Assembly: GCA_039654915.1 (NCBI GenBank)
Contig: CM077596.1
Coordinates: 54,434,501-54,498,500 of the forward strand
Source: Aquilaria yunnanensis
Lineage: Eukaryota > Streptophyta > Magnoliopsida > Malvales > Thymelaeaceae
DNA length: 64,000 bases
Reading direction: 5' to 3'
Under the pieces are notes generated by a model that saw only the letters and a program-made list of their open reading frames with translations, ran no database searches and was not told the origin of the DNA. Both the position numbers and the translations under genes were made by a program. Of the stretch, positions 24,634 through 37,860 are shown piece by piece; within the stretch, counting starts at the first letter, position 1; every line of letters starts with the position of its first letter.

Positions 24634-25353
24634 TTCCTTGAAATATTATGATAGTTATTTTGTGTTTTTATATTAAACTCTTAAACTGATGTTCCAAATT
24701 GAAACAGTATGGAAGTTGTGGGATCATTTACGAAATTTCTCCATATTTACTTAAATCACTTTGTTTCATAGACCAACCACTTCTAAGTCATTTTGCTTTC
24801 GATCTTTCATTCCAGACTACTCTTTATGACACAATTATGATATTTTTTTCATTTGAGTCATGCAAAATTAAAAATTTATGACATCAACATATTTTAGGTT
24901 TTAATACTGAAGAAGATGTTCTTAAAGGCTCAATTTTTCATATTGAATGTCATACCAATATTAGAATTACTAGAATGAAGTAAACTAGTTGAGATAAAAG
25001 ATACCCTACGAGCAACTCTTTTGAATCATTTTTGTAAGAACAACATTTTAAACTCTTTTGAATGTATCTAAATACATATATTTAAATATTAATTTAATTG
25101 TATATTATGTTGAATAAAACTGATTCTGGATGTAGATTTATTGAATTTTGGTGTTATTATAGGTATATGGTATAAACCGAAAAACCCGAGAACCAGAACC
25201 GAGAAACCCAGAACCGAGAAACCCAGAACCATGGTTCTGGTTCTGTTCGGTTCTCTGTTCTGGGTTGGGTAGAAAAATTTTGAAACCGAGGCCATTTCGG
25301 ATTGATTCGGTTCCACCATAAAACCAAACCAACCCGACCCATGCTCACCCCTA
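24369..25353. mobile_element. Non-autonomous hAT element, 985 bp
   Basis: Perfect 17-bp terminal inverted repeats TAGGGGTGAGCATGGGT (24369-24385 and complement 25337-25353) are flanked by an exact 8-bp target duplication CTAGCTAG (24361-24368, 25354-25361). Subterminal regions are rich in GAAACCGAA and GGTTGGG. No transposase is encoded. The interior holds a (CA)17 microsatellite. It lies about 500 bp upstream of the tetraspanin start codon. It differs in sequence from the 122-1621 element, so at least two non-autonomous hAT families are present. Confidence 0.95.
24597..24630. repeat. (CA)17 microsatellite inside the hAT element
   Basis: An uninterrupted 34-bp CA run. Confidence 0.93.
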
Positions 25354-25361
25354 CTAGCTAG

Positions 25362-25857
25362 TCAATTTTTAAACTTTAGTTAAGTGGACACGTGGCATGA
25401 AGCTAGGGAAGTGGATACTTAAACAGGGACAAATGAATTGGGTTGTTTGATTGTTTCCTAGTTGAGTTTAAAATATTGCCCGGCAGTTAAAAACCCGCGG
25501 GAAGTTCGACGGCCGTTAATGACGGTTGACGTTCCGGTGTTCTGGTTTGCAGAAATTAGAAGGAAGTCAAAACTAAACACCGAAACGGCGTGGCACGCGC
25601 CTCCGTCGCCTCCCCGACCCATTACGCAGTTAAATCAAACGACTCCCCCGAAACAGCAATAACTGCCCAACTGATTCAAGTTTCTCTAATTTTTCCAAAT
25701 TTACCACTACTAGAATAAGTCACGGAGCGATCGTAATCATATGACGTGTTCTCCTCCGCCACGCCCATGCCTCGCAGCAAGAACCCGGTGAATTCAGTTG
25801 CATGCGTCCGCGACGCCTGCTAGCGGGCTAGTTAGCTAGCTCTCGGTTGATCGAGAA
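25362..25857 (+). promoter_or_regulatory. Upstream region of the tetraspanin gene
   Basis: Base composition turns GC-rich from about 25480, with many CpG sites, unlike the AT-rich transposon DNA on the left. This fits the promoter and 5' UTR of the gene starting at 25858. No clear TATA box was found. The boundary with the hAT insertion is at 25361. Confidence 0.45.
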
Positions 25858-26791
25858 ATGGCTCGCCGACGCATCAGCAACGCCGTGTTCTGCACCATCA
25901 ACGCCGTATCCCTGCTCGTCGCCCTCGCTGCCCTTTCTGCCTCCCTCTGGTTCTGCTTTGGCAGTGGCGCCTCCCGCTGCCAGAGGGCCATCCGGGGGCC
26001 CCTTCTCGAGGCAAGTCTGGTTTTGTTCGTGGTGTCGGTTCTGGGGTGGCTGGGTTCTTGCTGCAGGAACAAGGTGTGGTTCGTGCTTTATTTCGTGGCC
26101 ACCGCCATGCTGGTTTCGGTGCTCTGCATGTTGGCCGTCTTCGTGCTGGTGATCACCAGCAGAAGCGCTGCCAGGAGGGTTAAGGGGTGGGGCGTAGGGG
26201 ATTACTCCGGTTGGTTGAGGAAGCATTTTATCTACGGCGAGCATTGGGAGCAGCTTAGGAGTTGTTTGGCTGAGTCTAATGTCTGCGGAAGCATCCAATC
26301 CCACGGAAAATTCTCAGAATCTATGAGGCAGAACTTCTCTCCCGTCCAGGTATTGAACCTTCATCTCATCTTTCCCAGCTAAGCCAGTTGACAGCTGCGT
26401 TTTTTATTAATAGCTTCTGGTTTTTTCTTCTGGCTAGTCGGGTTGTTGTAAGCCGCCGGTTAACTGCGGTTTTATATACAAGAACATGACATACTGGGAG
26501 GAGCCGAAGGTGGGGCCGAAGGTGGCCGACAGCGACTGCCAGAAGTGGGAGAACAACAAGGAGAAGCTCTGCTATGACTGTGATTCGTGCAAGAGAGGGG
26601 TTCTGTTCAGCCTCAAGAAGGAATGGAGGCTTTGGGCGCTTCTGAATATAACTTCTCTTCTGCTCATCCTGATCACTCTCAACATTGCCGCCTGTGCCTG
26701 CAGAAACAATCAGAGGAACCGGCATTTTTGTGCCGACAAAGCAATTGGAACTCATCCTCTTTACTCCGAAAACAAACAGGGAACAGTTTAA
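25858..26791 (+). CDS. Tetraspanin (plant TET family), two exons, 281 aa
   Basis: The coding sequence is exon 1 25858-26349 and exon 2 26438-26791, with an 88-bp GT-AG intron in phase 0. Tetraspanins are plasma-membrane scaffold proteins that organise protein partners in microdomains. Four hydrophobic segments lie at about residues 11-34, 49-69, 73-99 and 230-252. The large extracellular loop (~100-229) has the plant signature GCCKPP at 166-171, which spans the splice junction region. Further loop cysteines are at 136, 143, 174, 198, 209, 212 and 215, the last three in the typical LCYDCDSC block. The tail is short and cytosolic. The start has a good context (gagaaATGG), and the length is normal for the family. 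CAS lies downstream in convergent orientation. By neighbourhood it may be the counterpart of Arabidopsis TET12, but the subfamily was not tested. Confidence 0.93.
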
Positions 26792-27110
26792 CTTTGATGA
26801 TTAGTTGAACTAATTCGGTAGGATTAACTTCTTTCCAATTTTTTCCATGTAAGCTATAGAAAAGAAGCTGACTTTTTTGGTTTGAATTGTTCAGTTTGAT
26901 AACTTCAATCAGAATTGAAGACTTTACCTCCCTCGCTCATTTTTCTGACATGAAGCTAGTCAATCTTGTAGATGAGAAATTAAGAAACATTCACAAATCA
27001 CTAAGGTTAACCAAACAATGCAAGGGGTAATTTCTAATTGAAATAAAGAATTCGTGTTCATGATTTTTCTACCAATGAGATGAAAGGGAAGAAAGGAAAA
27101 AGTAAAAATC

Positions 27111-29698
27111 CTATTCAGGACCAGGAAGCAGCTTGGTGCTAGTTATACCAAAACGTCTGGTTGCGGCAGGGATAACCCGGGAAGGGGATATAACCTCTGC
27201 AATGGAGAAGTTATATGAATCTGTTCCTAATCGGCTTTGCACCCACCCCCTGCCTCCAGAAAACCCATCAGCTACAGTCCAGCAGTTCTTGAACCCAAGA
27301 TTTGTCAGGGTTCTAGCCACAATCCTCGCAGAATCCGAGTACCTGAAGCAATGGTCAGAAGATATAAGGTCTAAAATTAAAATGAACGAACAAAGAAGAG
27401 ATTTATACAGGTACAAAACATACGAGTCCATGATTACAATGTTGGAGCCTCTGTTGATCCTCTTGAGGTATGAAATTTTTATGGCTGCTAACTCGGCCTC
27501 TACTTTCTTAGCATTTCGAACAAGGCCTCTCAACTTGCTTGGTACATCTTCCAAACTGAAAAACTAAAAACAATCATCACTAATTTGATCTCCTGTCTGT
27601 CGAAGTCTCTCAGATATAAACAATATATGTCCACACAAACGCAGCAAGTGAAAAGTGGCAACAGCTCGGTCTTCTGCTTCTAGTCAAGCAAAAGAGCTCA
27701 CTATAAGTTTTAATTTCCATTGCAATTGTACGCTACATTGTTCCAGAGGTTCTGGTCTATGCTTCCTGCTTCTTAATTATGTCAAGGATAGAGTATATAC
27801 TTACGGAATTGCAACCACCTTATTCTTGGCAGCAGAAGGAAGACGAGGCACTCCAGCCCTGTTCTTGTCTTTCTCCGACCGGATATCAATCATAATGTAA
27901 TCTTTCGTTAACATTAGATCAAGTGTTTGAGCAGGAGTAAGGTCACCTGGAAAGCAATAGATGCCCCTCTTATCAGGTAACATTGTAACAATGTACTTCC
28001 AACAATTTAATAGATAAACTATTCCGGTTCCAACCAAGTATACCACCTTAGCTATAAAGTTATGATCTTTTATGATTATCCTTTTTTTCCTCTCTACCCA
28101 ATTATTAATGAAATCTCAAATATGTTCAGCAAAATCCGATCCTCCTAAACAGTTATAGTGAGTTTACCTTGGTAGCCACGAAGGCTATCGGAAATAGCAG
28201 ACCAGATTTTTGGAGCGAGAAGGTATGCAAGGAATAGAGCTCCAGCACTTCCAACAAGTGTAACAGGTTCTGCTGATGATATAGTTTCAATTACCTTTGT
28301 GGTCTGAGCCGCACCAGCAACTGTCTGTGACCAACATTGAGGCATTGTAAATATGAAAAATTTCAATTATTCAGACAAGCAAACAACAGCAAATGCTAAT
28401 ACCTAACAGCAAGAAGCAACTAGAAGTTTCAGATTCTTCCTTTGAAGAGAGAATTTTTGGCCTTGGTGAAATCAATTCCAATAAATCCAAGAAAATTGAT
28501 TTCCTCACTTTCCAAATCAGTGGCTGTAATTTTATACAACCAAATAATCTCCAAGTTATGAAGGTAGGGTTCAAAGGTTTGGTGCACTAGCAATATAGCA
28601 GTAACTAACACCGGATCTAGATAAGCCTGGTTCCTTAAACTTCCAAACATGCATGGGTATACTGATCAATGTAGTATAGAGAAGACAGAAAAATGAATGT
28701 AACTAAAGGATATATTTACGTGCATGAAGCATTTTAGATGATCTGCATCAGCAAGACAACAGAATACACCTCCAGCATGCAATGCCGAGAAAGGGTGAAG
28801 CACAAACCTTGGCGGCACTAACAACAGGTTCCGGGTCAATGCCTGTGTTTTGAATTGCTTCTTTGGCAGCCTTTGAGGCCTCAGATATCACAGGAGATGC
28901 AGCCTTCAAGGCCTGCTCCCCTGCTTGCTGCAAAATAGGTGCTGCAGCATCTACTGCTGGCTTTAAAGTTTTTCCAATGGCATCAATGAGCTTCTGTGCT
29001 GTATCTAGAAAACTCGATCCCGTTTGTTGAACCTGATCAATTGTCTTCTCAACCTGTTAGATAAACGAATCAATGAATCTACAGAGCCTTTACATAAACC
29101 CTTTATTATCTCAAAGTTCAAACCTCAAATCTACGGCTAATCAGGGGCATTTGGGATCTTTGCAATTTCAAGTCAACAGCTGTCGACGTATTAGACAAGA
29201 CAAACCCATACCTAAAATCCTCTTCACTACCAATCAAGCAACTTCAACTAAAAGTTGAGCTCTTGGCAATTTCAAGCAATTGGGCATCCAAATTTTGAGA
29301 AAATACAAGCAACCAAAGTGTGTTCGTTGTAAGTTTAGCAAGTACCGAAGCGTAGAAAAGGAAAGTTACACAATTAAAATGCTGATTGCTGACATGGGAA
29401 AGTTTTAAAAAATGCAAAACAAGAGGCAATTAGACCAAGTTTAGATTTTTATTCTTACTTCAGTAAGTGAAGAGACGATCTGTTCCTTGTCAAGAGCAAG
29501 AGCTTTGGGCTCGAAAGGCGGCAAAAGGAGACCGAGAAGAGAGATGGTTGTGGAGGTGGGCAAAGACAGTGTAATGTGTCTGAATTGGGGCTTTATAGAA
29601 GGTCCGGCGGGGGAAATGGAGGGCTGTGAAGTTGACAGAGACGAAGGCAGAGAAAGACTCGCAGTGGTCAGAGCTCGAACCGCCATTTGAGCTACCAT
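27111..29698 (-). CDS. CAS: Chloroplast calcium-sensing receptor CAS, six exons, 382 aa
   Basis: The coding sequence is the complement of 29459-29698, 28808-29053, 28168-28324, 27805-27946, 27424-27555 and 27111-27342. Every junction is GT-AG and keeps frame. CAS is a thylakoid membrane protein linked to calcium-dependent stomatal closure, retrograde signalling and light acclimation. Residues 1 to ~67 look like a transit peptide rich in Ser/Thr and ending near ALA. An alanine-rich, helical lumenal or stromal part follows. One membrane span lies at ~183-203 and a rhodanese-like domain at ~215-340. The rhodanese loop reads MDSYSDSARIV, with no catalytic Cys, so it should be enzymatically silent as in known CAS. 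Thr375 in STKLLPG corresponds to the phosphorylated Thr380 of Arabidopsis CAS. Length (387 aa in Arabidopsis) and exon chaining indicate an intact gene. A second ATG at 29684-29686 could also start it. Confidence 0.96.
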
Positions 29699-31070
29699 AA
29701 CTATGATTTAGTTGGCCGACGATCAACGGAGCCGAGGCCAAGAGAAAGATGAAAGCTTTTGGGTGTGACTTTTGATCAGCGTCCGCGAGTGTTTCTGGCC
29801 GACGGGCGTTTACAATCGGTGAGGATGTTGCGATGGGAAATTGATGGTTGGGGACGCTAGTGGGGACGCTATGGAGCCCAACTTCGTTCGAGCCACAGAC
29901 GTTGCCGTGGCACCTCTCATTCATGCTAATCTTACCAGTGTAATATTTTTGGAAGAAGCATTTGTAAAGATTATTGATCTTCACAGACTCATAAGTTCTA
30001 CCTTGATGTTTCGGAATATCAAGGTATTAATAGTCTAATGTTAAATCTACCAAAACATCTCTGAGTTCTTTAAAACAACCCTACCATTGGAGAAACATGT
30101 CATTTGCCTGTTTTGGGGCAGTTTTTTTTATTTAAATCAGATTGATAAGCATCATTTATATACTATGAGCGTCCATTAATATTGGATCAGATTCGGTTTC
30201 TCGCGGGTCATGGGGAGTCTGTTAGATAAGTATGAAACAGAACCTAATTTTGGCTGCAATTACATCCTTGTACTATCATAGCAAAGAGGCCCTCTACGTT
30301 GCATTTCTGTTGTCTTGCTCACCCATAAACGCACAAGACACCTTGTCCTGTTCTTTCTGGCTGTCAAGAAATTTGTGGCAATTAGAGACCCACAAGCTGT
30401 CTTGCGGATCCATTGATTCACTACTGGGTTCGCTAACGAGCGCTGAGCAGCAAGGGCCTCTATGCTTGTCTTAGATTTGTGTGTGAGAGTGTGTGGATAT
30501 GGAGGCAAATCGGTGGATCAAACACAATGGGTCTGCAAACGGTGCTCCAACGGGCTCCCTTTGGGTGGGTGGTTTAGGGAACGATAGGACTAGTAAACGG
30601 GGCCACAACAAATAGCAGTGACGGCGAACGACAAAAGGTGAAAGGTGTACGTAGAAACCTTTTGAAGCTTAAATAAAGTCGCCAATGTTTTTGATAGAAG
30701 CTGCCAAAGGTGAAGGGGCTAAGGGAATTAGATTAGAAGCTATTGGTAGCCAGATAAGGAAGTGGGCAGTAGCTTTATGGATGGCAGATGATGTGAAAAT
30801 AAAAAACTAAGGGGGCTGTAATTTGCGGACAAAGAATACAATAATGAGGTGAAAAAAAGCTTTGTTCGCTATCTACTCAAACTAGTGGCAAAGGACTATA
30901 AATTTCCCTAAGTACAACCCCTTTTTCATACCCTTCCCATTTGCTACCTATTGACCAACCCAAACCTGCTGACCATTTAATTCGATTAATTGTTTTCGAA
31001 CTTCCCCTATAATTAGACAGTTATAATGTACTCATTATGATGGGGAGTTGGTTTCCCATTACATGAATTG
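29699..31070. other. Upstream of CAS and intergenic spacer
   Basis: The first ~200 bp above the CAS start are GC-richer and probably contain its promoter and 5' UTR. No TATA box was identified. From about 30,050 on there are only short open frames on both strands. None is recognised, and no RNA gene was seen. Confidence 0.4.
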
Positions 31071-31673
31071 ATGGGATCCCATTAAGCCCGATCACACATA
31101 GGTTTTGGATGGGTAATTTTGATGTGCAAGCTGGTGTTGCTTTTTAACGCCTCAATTTTGAGTTTTGTACACCTCCTACCATACCTACTATATATGACCA
31201 ACCTACAGTTGTTCAAAACCCCTTCCCCCCTCCCACCCCACACACACACCCATGCCCTACCCTCATGATATTGTCCCACCTCCAGCTATATCCATCATCC
31301 CCTATCTACTGTTATTCGGAACCCCTCTCACACATCCATGCCTTGCCCTCATGACATCAGCCTTTCCTTATGCTTGTCAACCCACCCCGCAGCTGTGTCC
31401 AATCATGCCTTACATGTTGCTATCTAAAGCACTCGTATATACCCATGTGCCACCTTCGTGACATTAGCCCTTCCCTACACCTAAAAACCCACCCATATTT
31501 AGATCCATTTCCGTATATATTCAGATCTTATGTGTGATTGCAATGATGTATAGTGGGTGTGGTGGGGGGTGTAAAAAACTAAAGTTAGGGGGGGGTTAAG
31601 GAGCAGCACTAGCTAATGGGTCAAAATTACTCGTTCAAGACCTACGTGTGACCTATGTTTAATGGGATCCCAT
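31071..31673. mobile_element. Non-autonomous inverted-repeat element, ~603 bp
   Basis: The first ~53 bp (from ATGGGATCCCATTAAGCC) and the last ~53 bp (ending TTTAATGGGATCCCAT) are inverted repeats with about 80% identity. The outermost dozen bases are themselves palindromic. The interior is C-rich and repeats a CATGCCCTACCCTCATGA-like unit two or three times. No protein is encoded. Target duplications cannot be read because the gypsy LTR begins almost at its right edge. The superfamily is unknown. Confidence 0.75.
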
Positions 31674-31674
31674 T

Positions 31675-32055
31675 TGATGGTTAATGGGATCGTATAGGCT
31701 TGGCTTCTTAACTCGGTGAACTTTAGATAAGTATCCTGCGCACAAAGACAATGTTAGAGCCCCAGTGTTTTCTCAGGGGAAACCTCCCGATGATCAAGTT
31801 AGTCCTCTAGTGAGCAGAGAAGAGTAAAAGAAGTATGATGTGAAAATGTCATACCTCAGGATTGGCAATTAGGTAGGTTTATATAGTTTAGGGTAAATTC
31901 GAGGGAATCACTCCTGGATGGAAAGTCTTCTACTAATCCCGTAATTCTGGGCTCTTATTCCCATCTAGAAAAAGGTTTCCCTGATTGGCCTTTTGGAGAC
32001 CTTCCAAATGCAAATTCATCTATTATAGGCCTCGTGTTGAGCTTTTGCCCTACCA
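31675..32055 (-). repeat. 3' LTR of the Tat-like gypsy element
   Basis: 381 bp, with TG and CA termini on the minus strand and a polypurine tract complementary to 32056-32073. About 80% alike by eye to the two pieces of the 5' LTR at 42553-42725 and 42817-43034. A TATATAG-like motif occurs near 31882. Confidence 0.88.
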
Positions 32056-32639
32056 ATAGCTCCCTCTTTTTAAGGAAATGTGGGTTGGGGCCATGTATTT
32101 TTTGGGATACCATTGCACTTGTTGGTGTAGATTCTTTTCCAGGAGGGGTGCGACCCTTCCCTTTCCATTGTTAAACTTTCATGCTTTGTGCTGTGCCATT
32201 TTTAGGGGGTTTGCTTTCCTAGGCTGGTTACTGGGGAAGTTTAAAAAATGTCATCATTTGGCTGTTAGCCTCTACCATTGCTATGTGTGGCAGATTCAAC
32301 TGTTGGGGGGAAGTTGAATTAATGCCCACTTAATGTTCTTCAGAAAAATGACCAAACTTGCTTGTTTAACAATTATTCATGGCCACGCATCCTCTTCTTA
32401 GTGGGTGACAAATTCATCATGATGGTAGTGGCAATTTTCAATGATGTGATTACAAAAGTCGTGGGTTTCCCTATATATATGTTAGGGTTTTTTCACCCTC
32501 CCTTTTCATCATTTGACTACTTCTTGTTGTTTTATACTCTACTTTCTCTGTTCTTCGCCACTGCTGAGTTTCCTTCCACTGATCAAGTTTTTTGAAGTTT
32601 CTTCAAGGTTTTGCAATTAGGTAATAGTTTCAGTTTTCA

Positions 32640-35420
32640 TTTTTGCTTCTATGGAATTGGTTGGGGTAATTCTCAATATTTTGGGTTGGGTTTTCCCTTC
32701 TGCTACTTTGATCATTCTTTGGCCATTCTTTCACCATTCATCGCATGCTGGCGATAGCCTTGACATGTTGCACGACATTTTTTCCAGATGGCATCTTCAA
32801 GATCATTGTCTGGGGCTGCTGCCAACTAGGCTGATTTTTCAAAAATACCATTTTCTGCTAATATAGGAGTATTAAGGGGTGCTAAGATAGTGCTCACCAA
32901 TGAGACCCTTCAAACGAACCCATGAGGGTGCTTCTGGCCTAATGGTGTAGTGGCTGCTTTTTCCTCGTGATCAAGAACTGAATGATGGGGACCTTGAGGA
33001 TGTTGATAAGAAAGCTGATGCCCTTACTGTCTTCATTAAACAACTACAAACGGGGGCCCGCTACCCTCTTTACCCATTGGGGGAACAATTTTATGGTCAT
33101 TACAAAGTACCTCATTCATAGTTAACCCTAAACTCCCTCATTACACATTAACGAGTTTATTCTTTGTTGCAAGATGGTGTTGCCTTCTGTTGGAAGTCTT
33201 CATCCAATTTTACATGTTGTATTTGAGAAATAACTCACTTTTCTTCCACATCAGCCTCATCAATCGAGAGGGAAACAAGTCCTTTGCATTTATGTTCTTC
33301 AAAGACTCATGAGCAGGCTTGAAGGATTGCTTTTTCTTCACCTTGAGAGAGCTAGTGTAGGCTTTGTGAGTTTACCGAGACTCTCCAATAGGCTTTAGTC
33401 TAGCGGCCATCAATATACAAGGGCTTTGAGGGCCACCACACATACTTGGGGTTGGTCACTTAGTCGGAGTCAGTGGTGGGGAATGTCAAATTTTTGGATT
33501 TGTTCCTCATTCACTATACAGATATAGGGGAGATGTCACTCAATTGGGCAAGGATCAGTAGAGCCCACTTGAGTTATCCAGATGTGTTTAACCTATCTAA
33601 CTAAGCACCAGAACAGAGGGGGAAGTTGGTGGATAACTTTGGGATCACTTTCCAAGCTCAGTAAGGCCCCTGAACACCAAGAGTTGCTGTTCTTACAGAT
33701 GCTTAATCTTTCTTAATTTTTGTGCATTTGGTCAGTTCTGACTTCTTGCTTCCTTTTGTAGAAATGGATGCTTGAGCTAAAGAGTTCATTAAGAGACATA
33801 AAAGCATCACTGATGTCTTGGCTGATGCTTGAAAAATCCCCATATTGTTAGTCGAGGCGACTTAATTTTTGAGGGCATCTAAGAAGCCTTTAGAGCTCCC
33901 TCTTCCTAATCAATTCCCCTAGTGATGGAATTATCTGAGTTTCCTCCGATGGCTCATTTGGTGCATAAGAGATCACACTCTTCCACACGGTAGGGCTTCT
34001 ATAGACACTTTTCCATCTGCAGTGTTGGTTTTATTAACTTGATGTCATTCTGTGCTGATTATGGGTCTTTTCATCCAGCCTCTCCTGCGAAGTGTTTGAA
34101 GACTCCTGGTCCTTCTTCTGTTGTAGACCCTAAGTCACTTGGTGCATAAGAGATCAAACTTTCCAGTAGAAGGTAACTGGGGAGGGATTGCACAAGCAAA
34201 AAGCCATTGGCTCTTTTCTTCCTCCTTCTTCAGCCAAGATTCCAGTGGTAGTTGTTCCTACGATGACATTACCCACTCGCAGGGGTCCTGCCGAGCTGGC
34301 TGTTGACAGGTGCCTTTAACCCCGCAAACTCCTAAGTGTAGTCAGGCTCAGAAACTTAACTTAGCATTAAAGGAGATTGTGCTGGACCATGTTTTTGACC
34401 CTATGTAGGCAGAGGGTATTTGTGAATCTTCAAGGATTGGACCGGCATTACTTATTGTATCCTTGAAGGGTTAAGGACTCTTAGGGATTGACACCGTCTT
34501 GGCTCACTTGCCTTGGGAGGATGACAACCAGTTGATGAACATAGGATGCAACCTACTCTAGGTACATTTTTGGATGGTCAAAATGTTTAATTCTTTGCTT
34601 GGTTGTAACATATTTGGTTTGGTAGAAAGCCACCATTTCCTATGGCATTGGAGAATTGTGTACAGCCCAGGAGAAGGCCATGCAGTCTCTTTCTTTGTAG
34701 GTCAAGGGCCTGCGAACTGCCAGGGAATCCCAAAGGATGAAGCTGGAGAGCGAATGCACTACTTGGAATGCCTTGGTGAAAGACCTCCAAGTGATGAAGG
34801 AGGCCAAGGAAAAGGTGGAGGCCTATACTTAAGAGCTTAAGCAGGAGTTGTAGAAGATGGCGAAGGCTCTTACGGCATCTTAGGAAAAGGGAGACCAAGC
34901 TACCAAGGAGATCAATCAGCTGGTGTTGTTTCTAAAGGCCATCAAAGGCAAAATTAGTGAAGTTGAGGAGGCTTTTCTTATGGACTAGGTTGCACCCATA
35001 GGCCCAAGGACTGTTCAAGGTAAGGCCAGCGTTAGCTCTACTACTTCTATGATGCCTTTCGTTGAGGGGCTTGTACAATTTGGTTTTATTGGACGTGAGG
35101 GCCATGTGGCATACTAGAGCCCCCGTATCAAGGCCAACACACTAGAGAAGGAGATCGGCTCACTCCTCCAAAAGGTGTAAAATGGGCTGGGTAAGGATGC
35201 CTTTGACGAATTTAAGGGAGGCTTTCTTTTCTTCCATTTCTAGGTTGAATAAGCATGTTCAAACCTTGATCTTTCATTTTTTTCAACTTATGAGGATCCA
35301 GGTTTAGGCTTATGAGGCATGGCCCAAGGAGGGGAAGGCTGGGAATTTTACCTTTGACGAGGACACATCAGTGACAAATACTAAGAAGGCCCCTATTTTG
35401 GATAAATTTTAAGAGGCTTC
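32640..35420 (+). pseudogene. Antisense ORF region of the gypsy element, decayed
   Basis: The plus strand shows long translatable stretches broken by single stops, opposite in sense to gag-pol. One around 32890-33130 reads MRPFKRTHEGAS and VWWLLFPRDQELND then YPLYPLGEQFYGHYK, which faintly recalls the plant mobile domain. A later stretch (34650-34985) is Lys/Glu-rich with heptad character (KLESECTTWNALVKDLQVMK, then SEVEEAF) and is probably a coiled coil. Tat-lineage elements are known to carry an antisense ORF in this position. The match to any named domain is weak. Confidence 0.55.
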
Positions 35421-35879
35421 ATTGCTCATTTACTCTATTTCTTCGGCGTGCTCATTCCATTGTGGGGTCATATTATCTTTTTGCATTTTTTTCTTGTAAT
35501 TTTTCAAATTAATGAAATAAGAATTTTTATTTAGTAGTTGTTTTGATGTGATGCCTGTGGTGAGCATATAATAGATTTTTCATCAATATTTTTTAAATCT
35601 GTATTACCCTTTCTCCACACATAAAGGTAGTTATTGTGTTAGCCTTTTTTCACTAATGATCGTAGCCTATTTGTGAATAAAGTTGGTTTTAAAGAAATTA
35701 TTCAACTTTAATGTTTTGGTTATGGACCTGTTTTTACTTCTTTATTTTGGGTAATCAAATTGAGGTGCCTATATAGATCATGAAAATCGTTTGTCACTTA
35801 TGAGGAGTGTCTTCACTTTATTTCAAAAAAAGTGTAGTACATTATTTGGAGTGAATTTCACAAAGTACAATTATTATGT

Positions 35880-36960
35880 AAAGTAAGGTAACAAATCATC
35901 TAAGTGATAATTTCTAGGCAGCTTCTTCTCTTCGGGGCTTGATAACTTGTAGACCCCATCTTTAACTTTTTTTGGGACCAAGTAGGGTCCATCCTATTTG
36001 GGTCTCAATGCTCCATGCCCTGGCTTTCTCACAGTCAACTTTGCCTAAACGATGGCCATACCTCCAACTTGTATGCTCTTCCTCCTATTCTTTTCATCAT
36101 GAGCTAGGGTGGTTTGCTATTTGAAAGCTTTCATGCGAACCTTGGCATCCTCTCTTAGTTCTTGTAGGGTATCAAGGTTTTCCTCTAGCATTTTTTCATT
36201 CTCACTTGTTTGGTATGCTTGGGTCCTCAAAGTCAGGCAAGAAACTTCTACTAGGATAAGGGCATCGGTCCCATAAACCATTGTAAAAGGAGATTCTCTG
36301 GTGGGCCTTCGAGGCATCGTTCTATAATCCCATAGGACATTTAACAATTCCTTCGCCCACTTGTCTTTGGCTTTTCCCAACATTTTCTTCAGGCTTTCAT
36401 TGATAGTTCGATTGGTTACCTCCACTTGCCCATTTGACTGAGGATGGGCTATAGGCACAAAATATAGTTGGATGCCTCTTGCCTCTGAGAATTGACACAC
36501 TTGCTGATTATCAAATCACTTCCTGTTATTAGTGATGATGGCCTGGGGGTAACCAAACCGACATATAATATTCTTCCACAAAAATTTAATGATTTGAGAG
36601 GCTGTGATGAAAGTTAGGGGCTCCGCTTTTTACCTACTTAGTGAAATAATCTACTACCATGATGTAGTATTTAACCTATCCTAGGGTCGTAGATAATACC
36701 CTAATCAAGTCCAGCTCCTACATAACAAAAGGCCAAGGGTCGGTGACCAAGGAGGATCTGGAGGAAGGTAGCCTCCTTATTCGCGAGTTGATCTAGTAGG
36801 CGTGGCATCGCTAAACAAACTTCCTAAAGTTTGCGTAGATCGTGGTCCAGAAGTAACCTTGTCGCAAGATCTTATGGGTCAAGGAGTTAGCACCAATATG
36901 TGTTATACAGTTTCCTTGGTAAATCTCCTAGAGAACGCCTTGCCCTTCCTAGGACGTTAG
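35880..36960 (-). pseudogene. Gypsy integrase, broken
   Basis: Read on the minus strand, an N-terminal HHCC-like zone lies at ~36960-36740 (phrase ILRQGYFWTTI). The catalytic core follows, with an uninterrupted 127-codon stretch at 36500-36117 containing HPQSNGQVEVTNRTI and KWAKELLNVLWDYRT, both diagnostic. After a stop, the C-terminal domain continues to about 35880 with GALRPK, DGPYLVPKKV and NYHLDDLLPYF. No chromodomain follows, consistent with a non-chromovirus lineage. The first catalytic Asp region is damaged. Confidence 0.87.
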
Positions 36961-37269
36961 GCATCGCTGTAGGGGAGAAGTGAACCCTGAGTGTCATTCT
37001 TCTCCCCTACAGAAGTGAACCAAACCTTCTCGACCAAATCCTAGTCCTTTTTCTCTCCTCGGGTGTCCCATTTAGGGGCCTGGTTTCGAGTAGAGCTTGA
37101 TCAATTTCCTCCAATAATTTTCGTGGGATGTATATTCCAGCTAGTAAATCGGGGGTTCTATAAATTTCTTCATTAATGCCTCTTTTTGACCTTTTTGGAG
37201 GGCATTCGCCCTTGAATTCTAAGCCCTCAGGATCTTCTAAACCACAGGGTAAGGTCCTTGCCTATTTTT

Positions 37270-37860
37270 AATGTCTTTCCAAGGGTTATATATACCATTT
37301 CAGCATCCTTAGACAAGGTTACGTTGGCCTTATTCTCTTGGGGTTCTTCCTTCCTCTTTTTGATTCCATCAGGTTCTTTCGGCCCTCACAAGCTTGCCAT
37401 ATGGCTGTGTCGCAACAAGGCCCGGTTTATAAAAATGGTGGCATCTTTAAGAGGGGTCACAAAAAAAATTATTAACCACCTAACACTGGATCTAATGTGG
37501 AATTGTACTTTGGGTGGTCTTCCAAGGATGGCTTTATATGTTGATGGAACATTTAAGACCAAGAACATATTGTCTGCCCCCATCAACATAAAAGGTAACT
37601 TGATAGTTCTAAGTGTAGGGTCCTCCTTTCTGCCCACCCAAAGGTAGGCCCCGATACAGGAGATAGAGAGACTCTTCTGAGCTTGATTTTTCTAATAAGT
37701 CAGCAAAGATAACATTAACATTGGCCTTAGTGTCCAAGTATACCCTTTTCACATGAAAGTTGTTGATTTTAGCTCTAAATACTACTGGGTCCACATGAGG
37801 GATGAGCAGCTAAGACCCGTTGGGCCTCATCATGACCTTACTTGAGTCGATCATCTCCAA
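37270..37860 (-). pseudogene. Gypsy protease region, broken
   Basis: A minus-strand piece at 37794-37609 has VYLDTKANVNVIFADLL, where the usual DTGAS/DPGSS active-site motif has become DTKAN. It is followed at 37637-37386 by TYKAILGRP, the standard end of the protease domain (YNAILGRP). After about 37270 the reading jumps towards the zone before integrase. Roughly 1.5 kb of reverse transcriptase and RNase H that should lie here is absent. Confidence 0.75.
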